From assembly GCA_944326515.1 (NCBI GenBank), contig CALVEI010000002.1:1-64000 (forward strand): DNA of 64,000 bases. The letters run 5' to 3'. Position numbers and translations under genes: made by a program. This document shows, piece by piece, positions 27,887-34,775 of the stretch. The DNA is from Candidatus Gastranaerophilales bacterium. Lineage in GTDB: Bacteria > Cyanobacteriota > Vampirovibrionia > Gastranaerophilales > Gastranaerophilaceae. The notes beneath the pieces were generated by a model. The model did no database searches, was not told the DNA's origin, and saw only the letters and a program-made list of their open reading frames with translations. How positions within the stretch are numbered: the stretch's first letter is position 1; the number at the start of each line of letters is the position of its first letter.

Positions 27887-29110
27887 TTAATTTTCGTTAT
27901 CATAGGTAATTGTATAATTAGGGCTAACAGCCAACCATCTGAATGCAGCCTCACCGTCTATTTCAGGCATATCTGTAACAAACGTACCGCCATATCTGCC
28001 GCGAGAAAAGTTAACTATCCCTTGTTTTGCCAAATTCTGCAGTGATTTTCTTATCGTATTTGAAGAAACATCAAAACGCTTTGACAATTCTTCCATAGAA
28101 GGTAGTTTGTCTCCTATTTCATAGTTGTCACTTATAAAGCTTTTGATAGTATTTTCTATTTTTTGATAACTGTAAAAAGCAGCTTCTGTGGCTGAAGCAA
28201 AAATAGATGTTTCATTAAGCGGCTGCAAAACATTTTCTGTAGAATTTATATCTGGTATTTTTATTACTGTAGTACCGTATCGGCCTCTTCTTGCTAGTAA
28301 ATAGCCTTCATCAATAAGGGTTTTCATCGCATCGTGAACGGTTTTTATACTAACCTTAAGAATATCAGACAGTTCTTGATGCGCAGGCAGCCTATCGCCT
28401 ATTTTAAAGTTATTCCTTATGTAATCCTTTAGTTCATCTTCTACTTTATCAACAAGAGTGTCAGCACTAATGACTTCTCCTTGGGTTTTCATAATTTCCA
28501 GTTCTTCGTCTGTAAAATCAGGAACCTTTTTTAAAATCCAGTTAGATTCGTTTGAGCGAAAAGCCTTTGGTTCAATAATCCCTTGTGAATAAAGATAATC
28601 TAAAGCAAGTCTAATCGTATTTGTAGAATTGCCTATTGCTGCAGCAAGCGACCTTGCAGAAGGCAAAGAATCATTAACATTGATATTGTTATCAACCAAA
28701 TATTTTTTTATCTCTGTAATAACCTTTTCTCTTTTTGAAAAAGCTTTTTTAATGATAGGGTTTGTAGAATTAGAATCCCTGATAATTGTGCCTATTCTTT
28801 GTTTAGACTCTAAAAATCCGGCATCTTCTACACTTCTTATTGCGTTTTGAACAGTTCCGACACTAACTCCTAAATAATATGCAATATCTTGTTTTTTAGG
28901 CAAAAGAGTGTTAGCTTGTATACCGCCTTTTTTAATACCTGATGTAATCCAATCAGTAAGCCATTTTTTTATTATCGAATCTTTAGATTCAAAAGAATTC
29001 TTAAAATCAGGAATTTCTTTAGGCAATTGAGAAATTTCTATTCTTTTAAGCTCTGATTTCTCAAGTTTTTCAAAACCTACTGTCTTATTAGTTGCAGATT
29101 TATCTGCCAT
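27887..29110 (-). CDS. GntR-type regulator with four tandem winged-helix domains
   Basis: This 407-aa protein contains four GntR-like winged helix-turn-helix units at about residues 44-112, 126-195, 219-288 and 314-384. Each shows LPxxxxLAxxLxVSxxTVxxAxxxLxxxG; units 1, 3 and 4 also have the wing with RxGT or RYGT/RYGGT. The usual C-terminal ligand domain of GntR proteins (FCD, UTRA or aminotransferase) is missing. It should bind DNA, perhaps several half-sites at once, as a monomer. It is divergent from the LysM gene across a 221-bp AT-rich gap and cotranscribed with a metalloprotease. Confidence 0.85.
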   Translation of the reverse strand: MADKSATNKTVGFEKLEKSELKRIEISQLPKEIPDFKNSFESKDSIIKKWLTDWITSGIKKGGIQANTLLPKKQDIAYYLGVSVGTVQNAIRSVEDAGFLESKQRIGTIIRDSNSTNPIIKKAFSKREKVITEIKKYLVDNNINVNDSLPSARSLAAAIGNSTNTIRLALDYLYSQGIIEPKAFRSNESNWILKKVPDFTDEELEIMKTQGEVISADTLVDKVEDELKDYIRNNFKIGDRLPAHQELSDILKVSIKTVHDAMKTLIDEGYLLARRGRYGTTVIKIPDINSTENVLQPLNETSIFASATEAAFYSYQKIENTIKSFISDNYEIGDKLPSMEELSKRFDVSSNTIRKSLQNLAKQGIVNFSRGRYGGTFVTDMPEIDGEAAFRWLAVSPNYTITYDNEN

Positions 29111-29331
29111 TTTGACCTCCTAAATTTGCATTTTGCCTAAACACAAGAGTTTTCACACATTAATAATCAATTTATTATACCATATTACTAAAAAAACAAC
29201 ATATTTTTTTTTGTTATTTTATGCAGAATTGTAAACAAATTTTTAACAAAACAAAAATCGTGGGCAATTTTTTAAAATAAAAAGTTTTTACATGAACAAG
29301 AGGAATTATTATTTTTTTTGAGGAGAAACAC

Positions 29332-29919
29332 ATGGCACACGGAATTAGCGGAGAAACAATTACAATTCAATCTGGTCAAACACTAAGCCAAATTGCAGAA
29401 CAATATGGCGTAACAGTAGCAGATATTCAAAAGGCAAATAATCTTAAAGGAACAAATATTATGGCAGGAAAAAATCTTATAATCCCTGCCCCTGAACCAA
29501 AATTTGATAACGGATACACAAATTCAAAACTTGACGAAATGACATTTACAAAAAAAGAACGAGAAGAAAACGCAGAGTATTCTCAAGAAAAAATTGCAAT
29601 TGCTAATGCAACAAACAAAAAATTAAAAGACCAAGTCGCAAATCTAACAGTAAATAAAAAATCAGGCTACGTTCAAATTAACGTAAAAAAAGATGTAACA
29701 GCGGAAGAACTGAAAAAATTATATGAAATCCCTGACGGGGTATTAAAATATTACAATGACCTCACTTACGAATGGAAAGACACAGGTGATGAAGCAGGTC
29801 ATCAATACAAAGATTGGGGTAACCCAACTTTCCATAAAGGGGAATCAGTTATCGTTCCACCAAGCAGTTTTGAACACCAAGGTTGGTTAAAAGAAACTTG
29901 GAACGCATTAACAAGATAA
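29332..29919 (+). CDS. LysM-domain protein
   Basis: The 195-aa protein has one LysM domain at about residues 7-52 (ETITIQSGQTLSQIAEQYGV then NNLKGTNIMAGKNLIIP), which binds peptidoglycan or related N-acetyl sugars. The rest, about 140 residues, has a charged helix and a Trp/Tyr-rich C-terminal part with no family I recognise. No signal peptide is visible, so export, if any, is by another route. The ribosome site GAGGAG is 7 nt upstream. A structured segment follows the stop. Confidence 0.85.
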   Translation: MAHGISGETITIQSGQTLSQIAEQYGVTVADIQKANNLKGTNIMAGKNLIIPAPEPKFDNGYTNSKLDEMTFTKKEREENAEYSQEKIAIANATNKKLKDQVANLTVNKKSGYVQINVKKDVTAEELKKLYEIPDGVLKYYNDLTYEWKDTGDEAGHQYKDWGNPTFHKGESVIVPPSSFEHQGWLKETWNALTR

Positions 29920-29936
29920 CAAAAACAATTAACAAG

Positions 29937-30028
29937 CTGAAAATGCATATTTTCAGATAACTAAAACCGAAAAACGGGGCGAAGCAGAATTGGCTGCAAA
30001 GGGAACTTTCCCTATCGCCCTAACGGTT
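29937..30028 (+). ncRNA. Candidate structured RNA after the LysM gene
   Basis: A hairpin (CTGAAAAT/ATTTTCAG, 29937-29956) is followed by a nested fold: AACCG/CGGTT (29965-29969 with 30024-30028), GGGCGA/TCGCCC (29977-29982 with 30015-30020), and inside these two hairpins GCAG/CTGC and GGGA/TCCC, forming a three-way junction. A terminator follows at once. No + strand gene lies directly downstream, so a riboswitch is unlikely; a small RNA or a 3' UTR element is more likely. I cannot match it to a known RNA family. Confidence 0.45.
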
Positions 30029-30037
30029 AAATAGCAA

Positions 30038-30064
30038 AAAGCCGGTATAAAACCGACTTTTTTT
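30038..30064. terminator. Terminator between the candidate RNA and the 30077 gene
   Basis: AAAGCCGGT and ACCGACTTT form a 9-bp stem (one C-A mismatch on + strand RNA, a G-U on minus strand RNA), with T-rich flank on the + side. Confidence 0.7.
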
Positions 30065-30076
30065 AATAGTTATTTA

Positions 30077-30424
30077 TTATCCTTCATCTGATGGTGGCTG
30101 ATACCACTGCAAAACGTCAGGATAAATACAATTATCATTCAGACGCCGTCCTGCAAAGAAAATTGCCTCAAGCTCAGATTTTTGCTTACCTTCAAGGTTT
30201 TCAAAATACTGGTCTTGCCTTATAAGAACAGCAATTTCTCTTTCAGCCTCAAGATTGTCGTCAGACACCTGCGACTCTAAGTATTCTATTCTTTCTTTTA
30301 TCTCACGCCGAGCAGACTTAATTGCGTCCATCACTTCGTCAGCGTTATTTAATGTTTTTTTGACTTGGTTTTCTACTAATTTCAACATAAAATGACCTAA
30401 ATTATCTGGATACGGTACGCTCAT
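30077..30424 (-). CDS. Hypothetical helical protein (about 115 aa)
   Basis: I do not recognise this protein. It is mainly charged helix, likely coiled coil in the middle (KSARREIKERIEYLESQV), and ends with a Trp/Tyr/Pro-rich segment (VLQWYQPPSDEG). The frame is open further upstream, but ATG 30424 follows a TATAAT box and a GGTGG ribosome-like site, so it is preferred; ATG 30388 is the alternative and would give 103 aa. It is divergent from rpsP. Confidence 0.6.
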   Translation of the reverse strand: MSVPYPDNLGHFMLKLVENQVKKTLNNADEVMDAIKSARREIKERIEYLESQVSDDNLEAEREIAVLIRQDQYFENLEGKQKSELEAIFFAGRRLNDNCIYPDVLQWYQPPSDEG

Positions 30425-30595
30425 ACTAATGCTATCCCACCACCTTATTATACTACATGAATCACATATATATAAAGTGTTTAAAAAGACTTTAATTTCA
30501 AAAAACAACAATATTGTTACATTACTTAAACTTACCATTGAAAACATCCTCTTTGCTTGATTCTAAAATATGCTTGTGTTTTGATTAATTATAGA

Positions 30596-30668
30596 AAAAC
30601 GCCCCAAAGGGATTAATCCTCTTGAAAAAAGGTCTTATGGCTGAAAGACCGCCCGATGAGAGCGTTTT
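30596..30668 (+). promoter_or_regulatory. Candidate structured leader of rpsP
   Basis: A 7-bp closing stem AAAACGC/GCGTTTT (30596-30602 with 30662-30668) encloses two hairpins, the palindrome GGATTAATCC (30610-30619) and GGTCTT/AAGACC (30631-30650), giving a three-way junction 37 bp before the rpsP ATG. Ribosomal protein operons often have such autoregulatory leaders. I see no match to a named family. Confidence 0.5.
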
Positions 30669-30704
30669 AGAACAAAAAACAAAACAACAGGAGAAAAAGC
30701 CAAA

Positions 30705-31088
30705 ATGGTTAAAATCAGATTAAAAAGACTCGGATATAAAAAGAACCCTACTTTCAGAATCGTTGTTATCAACGACTTACAAAAAAGAGAAGGTAGACCA
30801 ATCTGCGAATTGGGTCACTACAATCCTAAAACAAAAGAAATGAAACTTGATAAAGCTACTGCTTTAGAATGGATTGCTAAAGGTGCAAAACCGACTGAAA
30901 CAGTTCAATATTTAATCAAAAACTGCAACGAAGACGGTACTTTGAACTATCAACCAAAAACAGAAAAGAAACTTTCTAAAAAAGCATTAGCTAAATTGGA
31001 AGCTGAAAAAGAAGCTCAAGCTGCAGCAGCTGCTGCGGCTGCAGAAGCTGAAGCTGCCCCAGCTGAAGAAGCATCTGCAGAAGCTTAG
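30705..31088 (+). CDS. rpsP: 30S ribosomal protein S16
   Basis: The first 85 residues are a normal S16: VKIRLKRLGYKKNPTFRIVV, then GRPICELGHYNPKT and the turn around TETVQYLIKN. The 127-aa length exceeds the usual 80-90 because of a C-terminal tail rich in Ala, Glu and Lys that is probably unstructured. S16 binds 16S rRNA early in 30S assembly. The ribosome site AGGAG precedes the ATG; a leader structure lies upstream and a terminator downstream. Confidence 0.97.
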   Translation: MVKIRLKRLGYKKNPTFRIVVINDLQKREGRPICELGHYNPKTKEMKLDKATALEWIAKGAKPTETVQYLIKNCNEDGTLNYQPKTEKKLSKKALAKLEAEKEAQAAAAAAAAEAEAAPAEEASAEA

Positions 31089-31124
31089 TTAAAAGTTTAA
31101 CAGGGGAAAAGAACACTTATTAAG

Positions 31125-31150
31125 CCGCTTTGATACTCAAGGCGGTTTTT
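31125..31150 (+). terminator. Terminator after rpsP
   Basis: CCGCTTTGA and TCAAGGCGG form a stem with a TAC loop (one T-G pair), followed by five T. Confidence 0.88.
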
Positions 31151-31175
31151 CTTATCTAAAAGAGTTTATACATGT

Positions 31176-31181
31176 TACAAT
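31176..31181 (+). promoter_or_regulatory. -10 box for leaderless holA transcript
   Basis: TACAAT lies 6 nt before the holA ATG, and no ribosome site is present. The rpsP terminator is about 25 bp upstream, so a new promoter is expected here. Confidence 0.45.
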
Positions 31182-31187
31182 AAATCT

Positions 31188-32159
31188 ATGCTGTATTTTT
31201 ATCACGGACAAGAAGATTATTTGATGGAAACAGAGCTTCATAAGCTCAAAGACAAACTAGTGGACAAATCTTTTCTTTCCACAAACTACCGTATATATGA
31301 CAACCCAAAATTTACAGAACTGATGGATGTACTAAGAACACCATCCCTTATGTTTGGCAGTATTTTAGCTGTCATTAATTGCGAAAAATACTTTTTCGAT
31401 ACAAAAGGCAAAATCAGTTTTGACGATAAAGAAATCAAGCAAATTGAAGAAACAATCCAAATCATACCTGATACACTAAACATTGTTTTTGTCTGCAAAA
31501 TAGAAAGAGAAAGTACAAAAAAAATCGACACAAGAAGAAAGCTGTATAAAATTCTCACTAAATATGCAACTGTTACAGAATTTCCTGAATGGAAGCCATA
31601 CAGCAAGGAGCTTCCTTCTTGGATACAAAAACAAGCAAAACAAAAAGACCTGATTATGGCATCAGATGTCACTCAATTTTTGATAGAAAGACTCGGCACT
31701 AATTTGCGTATAATAAATGCCGAACTAGACAAACTCAAACTGGCAATTTATCCTACTAAAGCCGTAAAAAAAGAAGATATTCAAAATGTTTGCACTTCAA
31801 CAGAAGATATATTTGTTTTGACAGATTACATACTAAAAGGCGACAAAGATAAGGCCTTATTGGAATTTCAAAAACTTTGCACAAACAAACATTACTTAGA
31901 AATACTTGCTGTTTTACAAACAAATTTTGCAAAACTTGCAAGCATAAAAGTTGACTCTGTGGATAAAAGCCCGTTTGAGATTGCATCAAAAAACCACCTA
32001 CCCGAATTCATAGTGAAAAAGCAGCTTGAAAAATTAAAAAAAGTTCCTATGGACAGACTTATACAAATAAGAAAAAACCTACTTGAAGCAGAATACAGAG
32101 TAAAAACAGGAGAAATGTCATTTTATGAACTACCTGTTGAACTTGCATTACTAAACTAG
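31188..32159 (+). CDS. holA: DNA polymerase III subunit delta
   Basis: The 323-aa protein has the delta-subunit layout: an N-terminal AAA+-like domain without a P-loop, opening MLYFYHGQEDYLMETEL, the LNIVFVCKIERESTKK segment, the central region (SDVTQFLIERLGTNLRIINAELDKL) and a C-terminal collar domain (KTGEMSFYELPVELALL). Delta opens the beta sliding clamp in the clamp loader. Primary sequence is poorly conserved in this family; the neighbouring holB supports the call. It is followed after 7 bp by holB. Confidence 0.88.
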   Translation: MLYFYHGQEDYLMETELHKLKDKLVDKSFLSTNYRIYDNPKFTELMDVLRTPSLMFGSILAVINCEKYFFDTKGKISFDDKEIKQIEETIQIIPDTLNIVFVCKIERESTKKIDTRRKLYKILTKYATVTEFPEWKPYSKELPSWIQKQAKQKDLIMASDVTQFLIERLGTNLRIINAELDKLKLAIYPTKAVKKEDIQNVCTSTEDIFVLTDYILKGDKDKALLEFQKLCTNKHYLEILAVLQTNFAKLASIKVDSVDKSPFEIASKNHLPEFIVKKQLEKLKKVPMDRLIQIRKNLLEAEYRVKTGEMSFYELPVELALLN

Positions 32160-32166
32160 AGGATTT

Positions 32167-33111
32167 ATGTTCCACCCGATTTTTAAAAGAAAATTTGAAT
32201 ATTTTACAAACTACTTTGAATCTGCGCTAAAAAACCAAAACCGCAGCTTCGCACAATCGCTTGTGCTTTACGGACAGGACATAGTTTCTCAATATTACCT
32301 TGCAATGGAAATAGCAAGACAACTAAACTGTCAAAAAGACGGTGTTTACAACTGTGATTGTATAAACTGCAATTGGATACGAAACAACCAACATCCTGCT
32401 GTACTTACCATAACAAAAAACGACAACAAACCGTCTGATGATACATCAAGCAAAGTAATATCCATAAAACAAACCCTTATGGTAAACAACAGCTTGATTA
32501 ACTCATCTGATTACTATAGAGTATTTATTTTCTGTGATTCAGAACTTACTGAACCTACAGAAATCCAACAAAGACATTTGGATGAATTTGCTGATTTAAA
32601 ATTTAAATTTCCTCAAGAAATTTGGCAACCAAAACCCTTAACAAGAGATGTTTTAATTGAAGCTTCTGCAAACTCAATGCTCAAATCAATAGAAGAACCG
32701 CCTGAAAAAACGCTGTTTCTGTTTTTAACTTCAGACAAAGAAGATATTATTGAAACAATTATTTCTCGTTCTCAGTGTTTTTATGTGCCTTCATATAACG
32801 CACAAAGCTACGACATAGAATTTTTAACCTCCGTAATGGCAGATTATCCAAATATAAAAAAAGTTAATGTAATAAATACAGTAGATAACCTCGAAACAGC
32901 AATAAACGAAAAAGGCTACAGCTCAGAGTATGCTCTTGATTGTTTAGAATATTATTTTGCACAGATGATTAAATCTAATCTAAACAACAAAATACTTATT
33001 CAAAAAATAAAAAAAGATATACTAAAAGTTCAACACGCAAAAAAACAAATAGAAGCTTATATCAGACCCCGACTGATTTTTGAGGATTTATTCTTTTCGT
33101 TCTTAATATAA
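32167..33111 (+). CDS. holB: DNA polymerase III subunit delta' (clamp loader)
   Basis: The 314-aa protein resembles the delta' stator: SLVLYGQDIVSQYYLAMEIA in place of a working P-loop, a zinc-binding cluster NCDCINCNWI followed by NNQHPAVLTI, and the segment SMLKSIEEPPEKTLFLFLTS then IISRSQC, matching the LLKxLEEPP and SRC-like region of delta'. It holds the clamp loader ring with DnaX and delta. The ribosome site GAGG lies just before the ATG, and the gene is coupled to holA. Confidence 0.88.
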   Translation: MFHPIFKRKFEYFTNYFESALKNQNRSFAQSLVLYGQDIVSQYYLAMEIARQLNCQKDGVYNCDCINCNWIRNNQHPAVLTITKNDNKPSDDTSSKVISIKQTLMVNNSLINSSDYYRVFIFCDSELTEPTEIQQRHLDEFADLKFKFPQEIWQPKPLTRDVLIEASANSMLKSIEEPPEKTLFLFLTSDKEDIIETIISRSQCFYVPSYNAQSYDIEFLTSVMADYPNIKKVNVINTVDNLETAINEKGYSSEYALDCLEYYFAQMIKSNLNNKILIQKIKKDILKVQHAKKQIEAYIRPRLIFEDLFFSFLI

Positions 33112-33438
33112 TTTATTAAGTTTTGTTACAGATATATACTTTTTATAACATTAATATGGCAATTTGCCTTCTTTTTCCGAAATCTAGATTTCGTGAAAAA
33201 TGGCGTCACGCCAACATTTCCTATCTTATTATTAAGAAATATTAAGAAAATAACAGTGACACACTATAAAAAAGGCAATTATTTTCTTTGTAAATACTTT
33301 ATATATATACGAGAGATATAAAGAGAACAGAGAAAACAAACACAGGATAAAACAAAAACCACATCGGTTAAACACCACATAAACACTTTAGAGATATTAG
33401 AGAAACAAAAGATTTAAAACTTACTACTTACTTAATTT

Positions 33439-33475
33439 ACTTCACACTTCACACTTCACACTTCACACACTTCAC
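33439..33475 (+). repeat. ACTTCAC heptamer tandem repeat
   Basis: Four perfect direct copies of the 7-mer ACTTCAC are followed by AC and a fifth copy. It lies in a 696-bp gene-free stretch after holB. Confidence 0.85.
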
Positions 33476-33519
33476 AAAATCCACACAATGACGAGGAATG
33501 CAAAAGAAATTTTCATTCC

Positions 33520-33553
33520 AACGGTTTAATCAACTTTGATTAAGCCGTTTTTT
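33520..33553 (+). terminator. Strong intergenic terminator
   Basis: AACGGTTTAATC and GATTAAGCCGTT form a 12-bp stem (one T-G pair) with a 6-nt loop and a long T run. No gene ends near it: holB stops 409 bp upstream. It therefore suggests a non-coding transcript from the 33120-33510 region. Confidence 0.85.
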
Positions 33554-33567
33554 TTATTCTGTTTGAC

Positions 33568-33742
33568 AAAAATTCGTGATAAGAAGAACTCTGCCGAGCA
33601 AAAACTAACTAAATGTTGGTTTTGCGAGCGGAAGACATGAACGAATTTTTGGAATGACGTCTTGAAAAGGTGGGCCGTTGCGGCTAGAAGAATCTAGGCT
33701 GCAACCACGACACGAGATTAAATTTTAATCACTTAATCTCGT
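33568..33742 (+). ncRNA. Candidate structured RNA in the holB-33808 gap
   Basis: An outer 10-bp inverted repeat (AAAAATTCGT at 33568-33577 with ACGAATTTTT at 33641-33650) encloses a hairpin built on GCAAAA/TTTTGC. It is followed by a GTTGC/GCAAC stem with an inner CTAGA/TCTAG (33677-33705) and by a 10-bp stem ACGAGATTAA/TTAATCTCGT (33712-33742). The region has no reading frame, and its GC-richer stems stand out from the AT-rich surroundings. I cannot name the family, and strand is uncertain. Confidence 0.4.
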
Positions 33743-33762
33743 ATTTATAAAATAATAAAATA

Positions 33763-33799
33763 AAAACGGATTGTTAAAATAAATTTAACAATCCGTTTT
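33763..33799. terminator. Terminator after the 33808 gene
   Basis: A 16-bp perfect inverted repeat (AAAACGGATTGTTAAA with TTTAACAATCCGTTTT), loop ATAAA, lies 8 bp past the stop of the minus-strand gene. It can also stop transcription from the left. Confidence 0.92.
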
Positions 33800-33807
33800 A
33801 AAATTGG

Positions 33808-34356
33808 TTATACCATATTTTTTTCCATCTTAGCTCTGTCTGTATACTTTTGATCGATTTGACCTGATTTATAAATACCGTTCAAAATAGCTAAACCAAT
33901 TGCAGCTACAAAAGCGACTTTACCACCCTTAGGCAACTTATTGAAAGCATTTTTTGCCATTTTTACATATGGAGTCAATAAAGAGCTTACTTTTTTAGCT
34001 ATAGGTTTGAACTTACCTTGCATTTTAGAAATAAATTTGGCAGCATCTTTAAACAGTGTTGTTTCTTTAATTTTTGTACCAAGTCCCTTAAGATAAGATG
34101 TGGCTTTTTGACCTACTTTTGAATCTACTGCCATTTGAGCAACATCTTTTGTCCCATTATACAATTTTGAAAATTGATCTTTATGTTTTACCGCATAATC
34201 AGTAACAACAACAGTAGCACCAACGGTTGCTCCTGTTGCAATAGCATTCCAAGCTTGTGAACCTGCACAATTTACTCTGTTACCAAACGAACCTTTATCA
34301 CTTGAAACAAGAGGTGCTATTGTTGTCAATGTGGGAGAACCTAAAAATACTGTCAT
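33808..34356 (-). CDS. Hypothetical membrane-associated protein (182 aa)
   Basis: I do not recognise it. Residues about 38-52 (ATGATVGATVVVTDY) and 145-162 (KVAFVAAIGLAILNGIY) are hydrophobic; the middle is Lys-rich helix. There is no clear signal peptide. The ATG follows a purine-rich AGGAAGG ribosome site, and a perfect terminator follows the stop, so it is a single-gene unit. It shares its general style with the other unknown membrane proteins of this window. Confidence 0.75.
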   Translation of the reverse strand: MTVFLGSPTLTTIAPLVSSDKGSFGNRVNCAGSQAWNAIATGATVGATVVVTDYAVKHKDQFSKLYNGTKDVAQMAVDSKVGQKATSYLKGLGTKIKETTLFKDAAKFISKMQGKFKPIAKKVSSLLTPYVKMAKNAFNKLPKGGKVAFVAAIGLAILNGIYKSGQIDQKYTDRAKMEKNMV

Positions 34357-34775
34357 AATTTACCAACCTTCCTTAAAAAAAAATAACCTTGCACTAAATT
34401 TTCCAAAATCACTTACTCTTTTATAAAGTTTTTATTTTTTTCAAAATTGCCTAAAACAGCACAAAAATTTGTATACAAAAACAAAACAGCTCTAAATAAG
34501 CATCTTCGGCACTTAACAAAACTCAACATTCAAAAGTATCAAATACAGAATTGAAGAAAACAGTTAGGCAAACTATCTTGTTACAATTTCAATTAATCAA
34601 ATATGAACCATGCCTGTTGACATTGTTCAACATGATTGCTTTAAAAAAAATGTCAATGCCTGATAATTGTAAACTTTGCAACATTTTCTTGCATAAAAAA
34701 GCACACGTCATGGGCTATTTGTAATACAATAAATATTAAGTAGTATTATTTAGTAGATTTGGGGAGAAACAAAAC
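34357..34775. other. Intergenic region upstream of nrdJ
   Basis: This 419-bp AT-rich gap between divergent genes has no reading frame. It holds a 12-bp palindrome TTTGTATACAAA near 34470, TTGACATT near 34618 with its complement AATGTCAA about 25 bp on, and TTGTAATACAAT about 50 bp before the nrdJ start. These may be operator sites. No B12 riboswitch was recognised, and nothing matching the NrdR box was found by eye. Confidence 0.5.

Noticed and set aside
29937-30064. Known riboswitch or SRP RNA after the LysM gene
   Set aside because: Core sequences of the c-di-GMP, c-di-AMP, TPP and SRP families are absent, and no gene lies downstream on that strand.
33439-33475. ACTTCAC direct repeats as a CRISPR array
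   Set aside because: The unit is 7 bp with no spacers; it is a simple tandem repeat and no cas genes are nearby.
34570-34775. Cobalamin riboswitch before the B12-dependent ribonucleotide reductase
   Set aside because: No B12-box or the expected conserved stems could be found; only simple inverted repeats are present.
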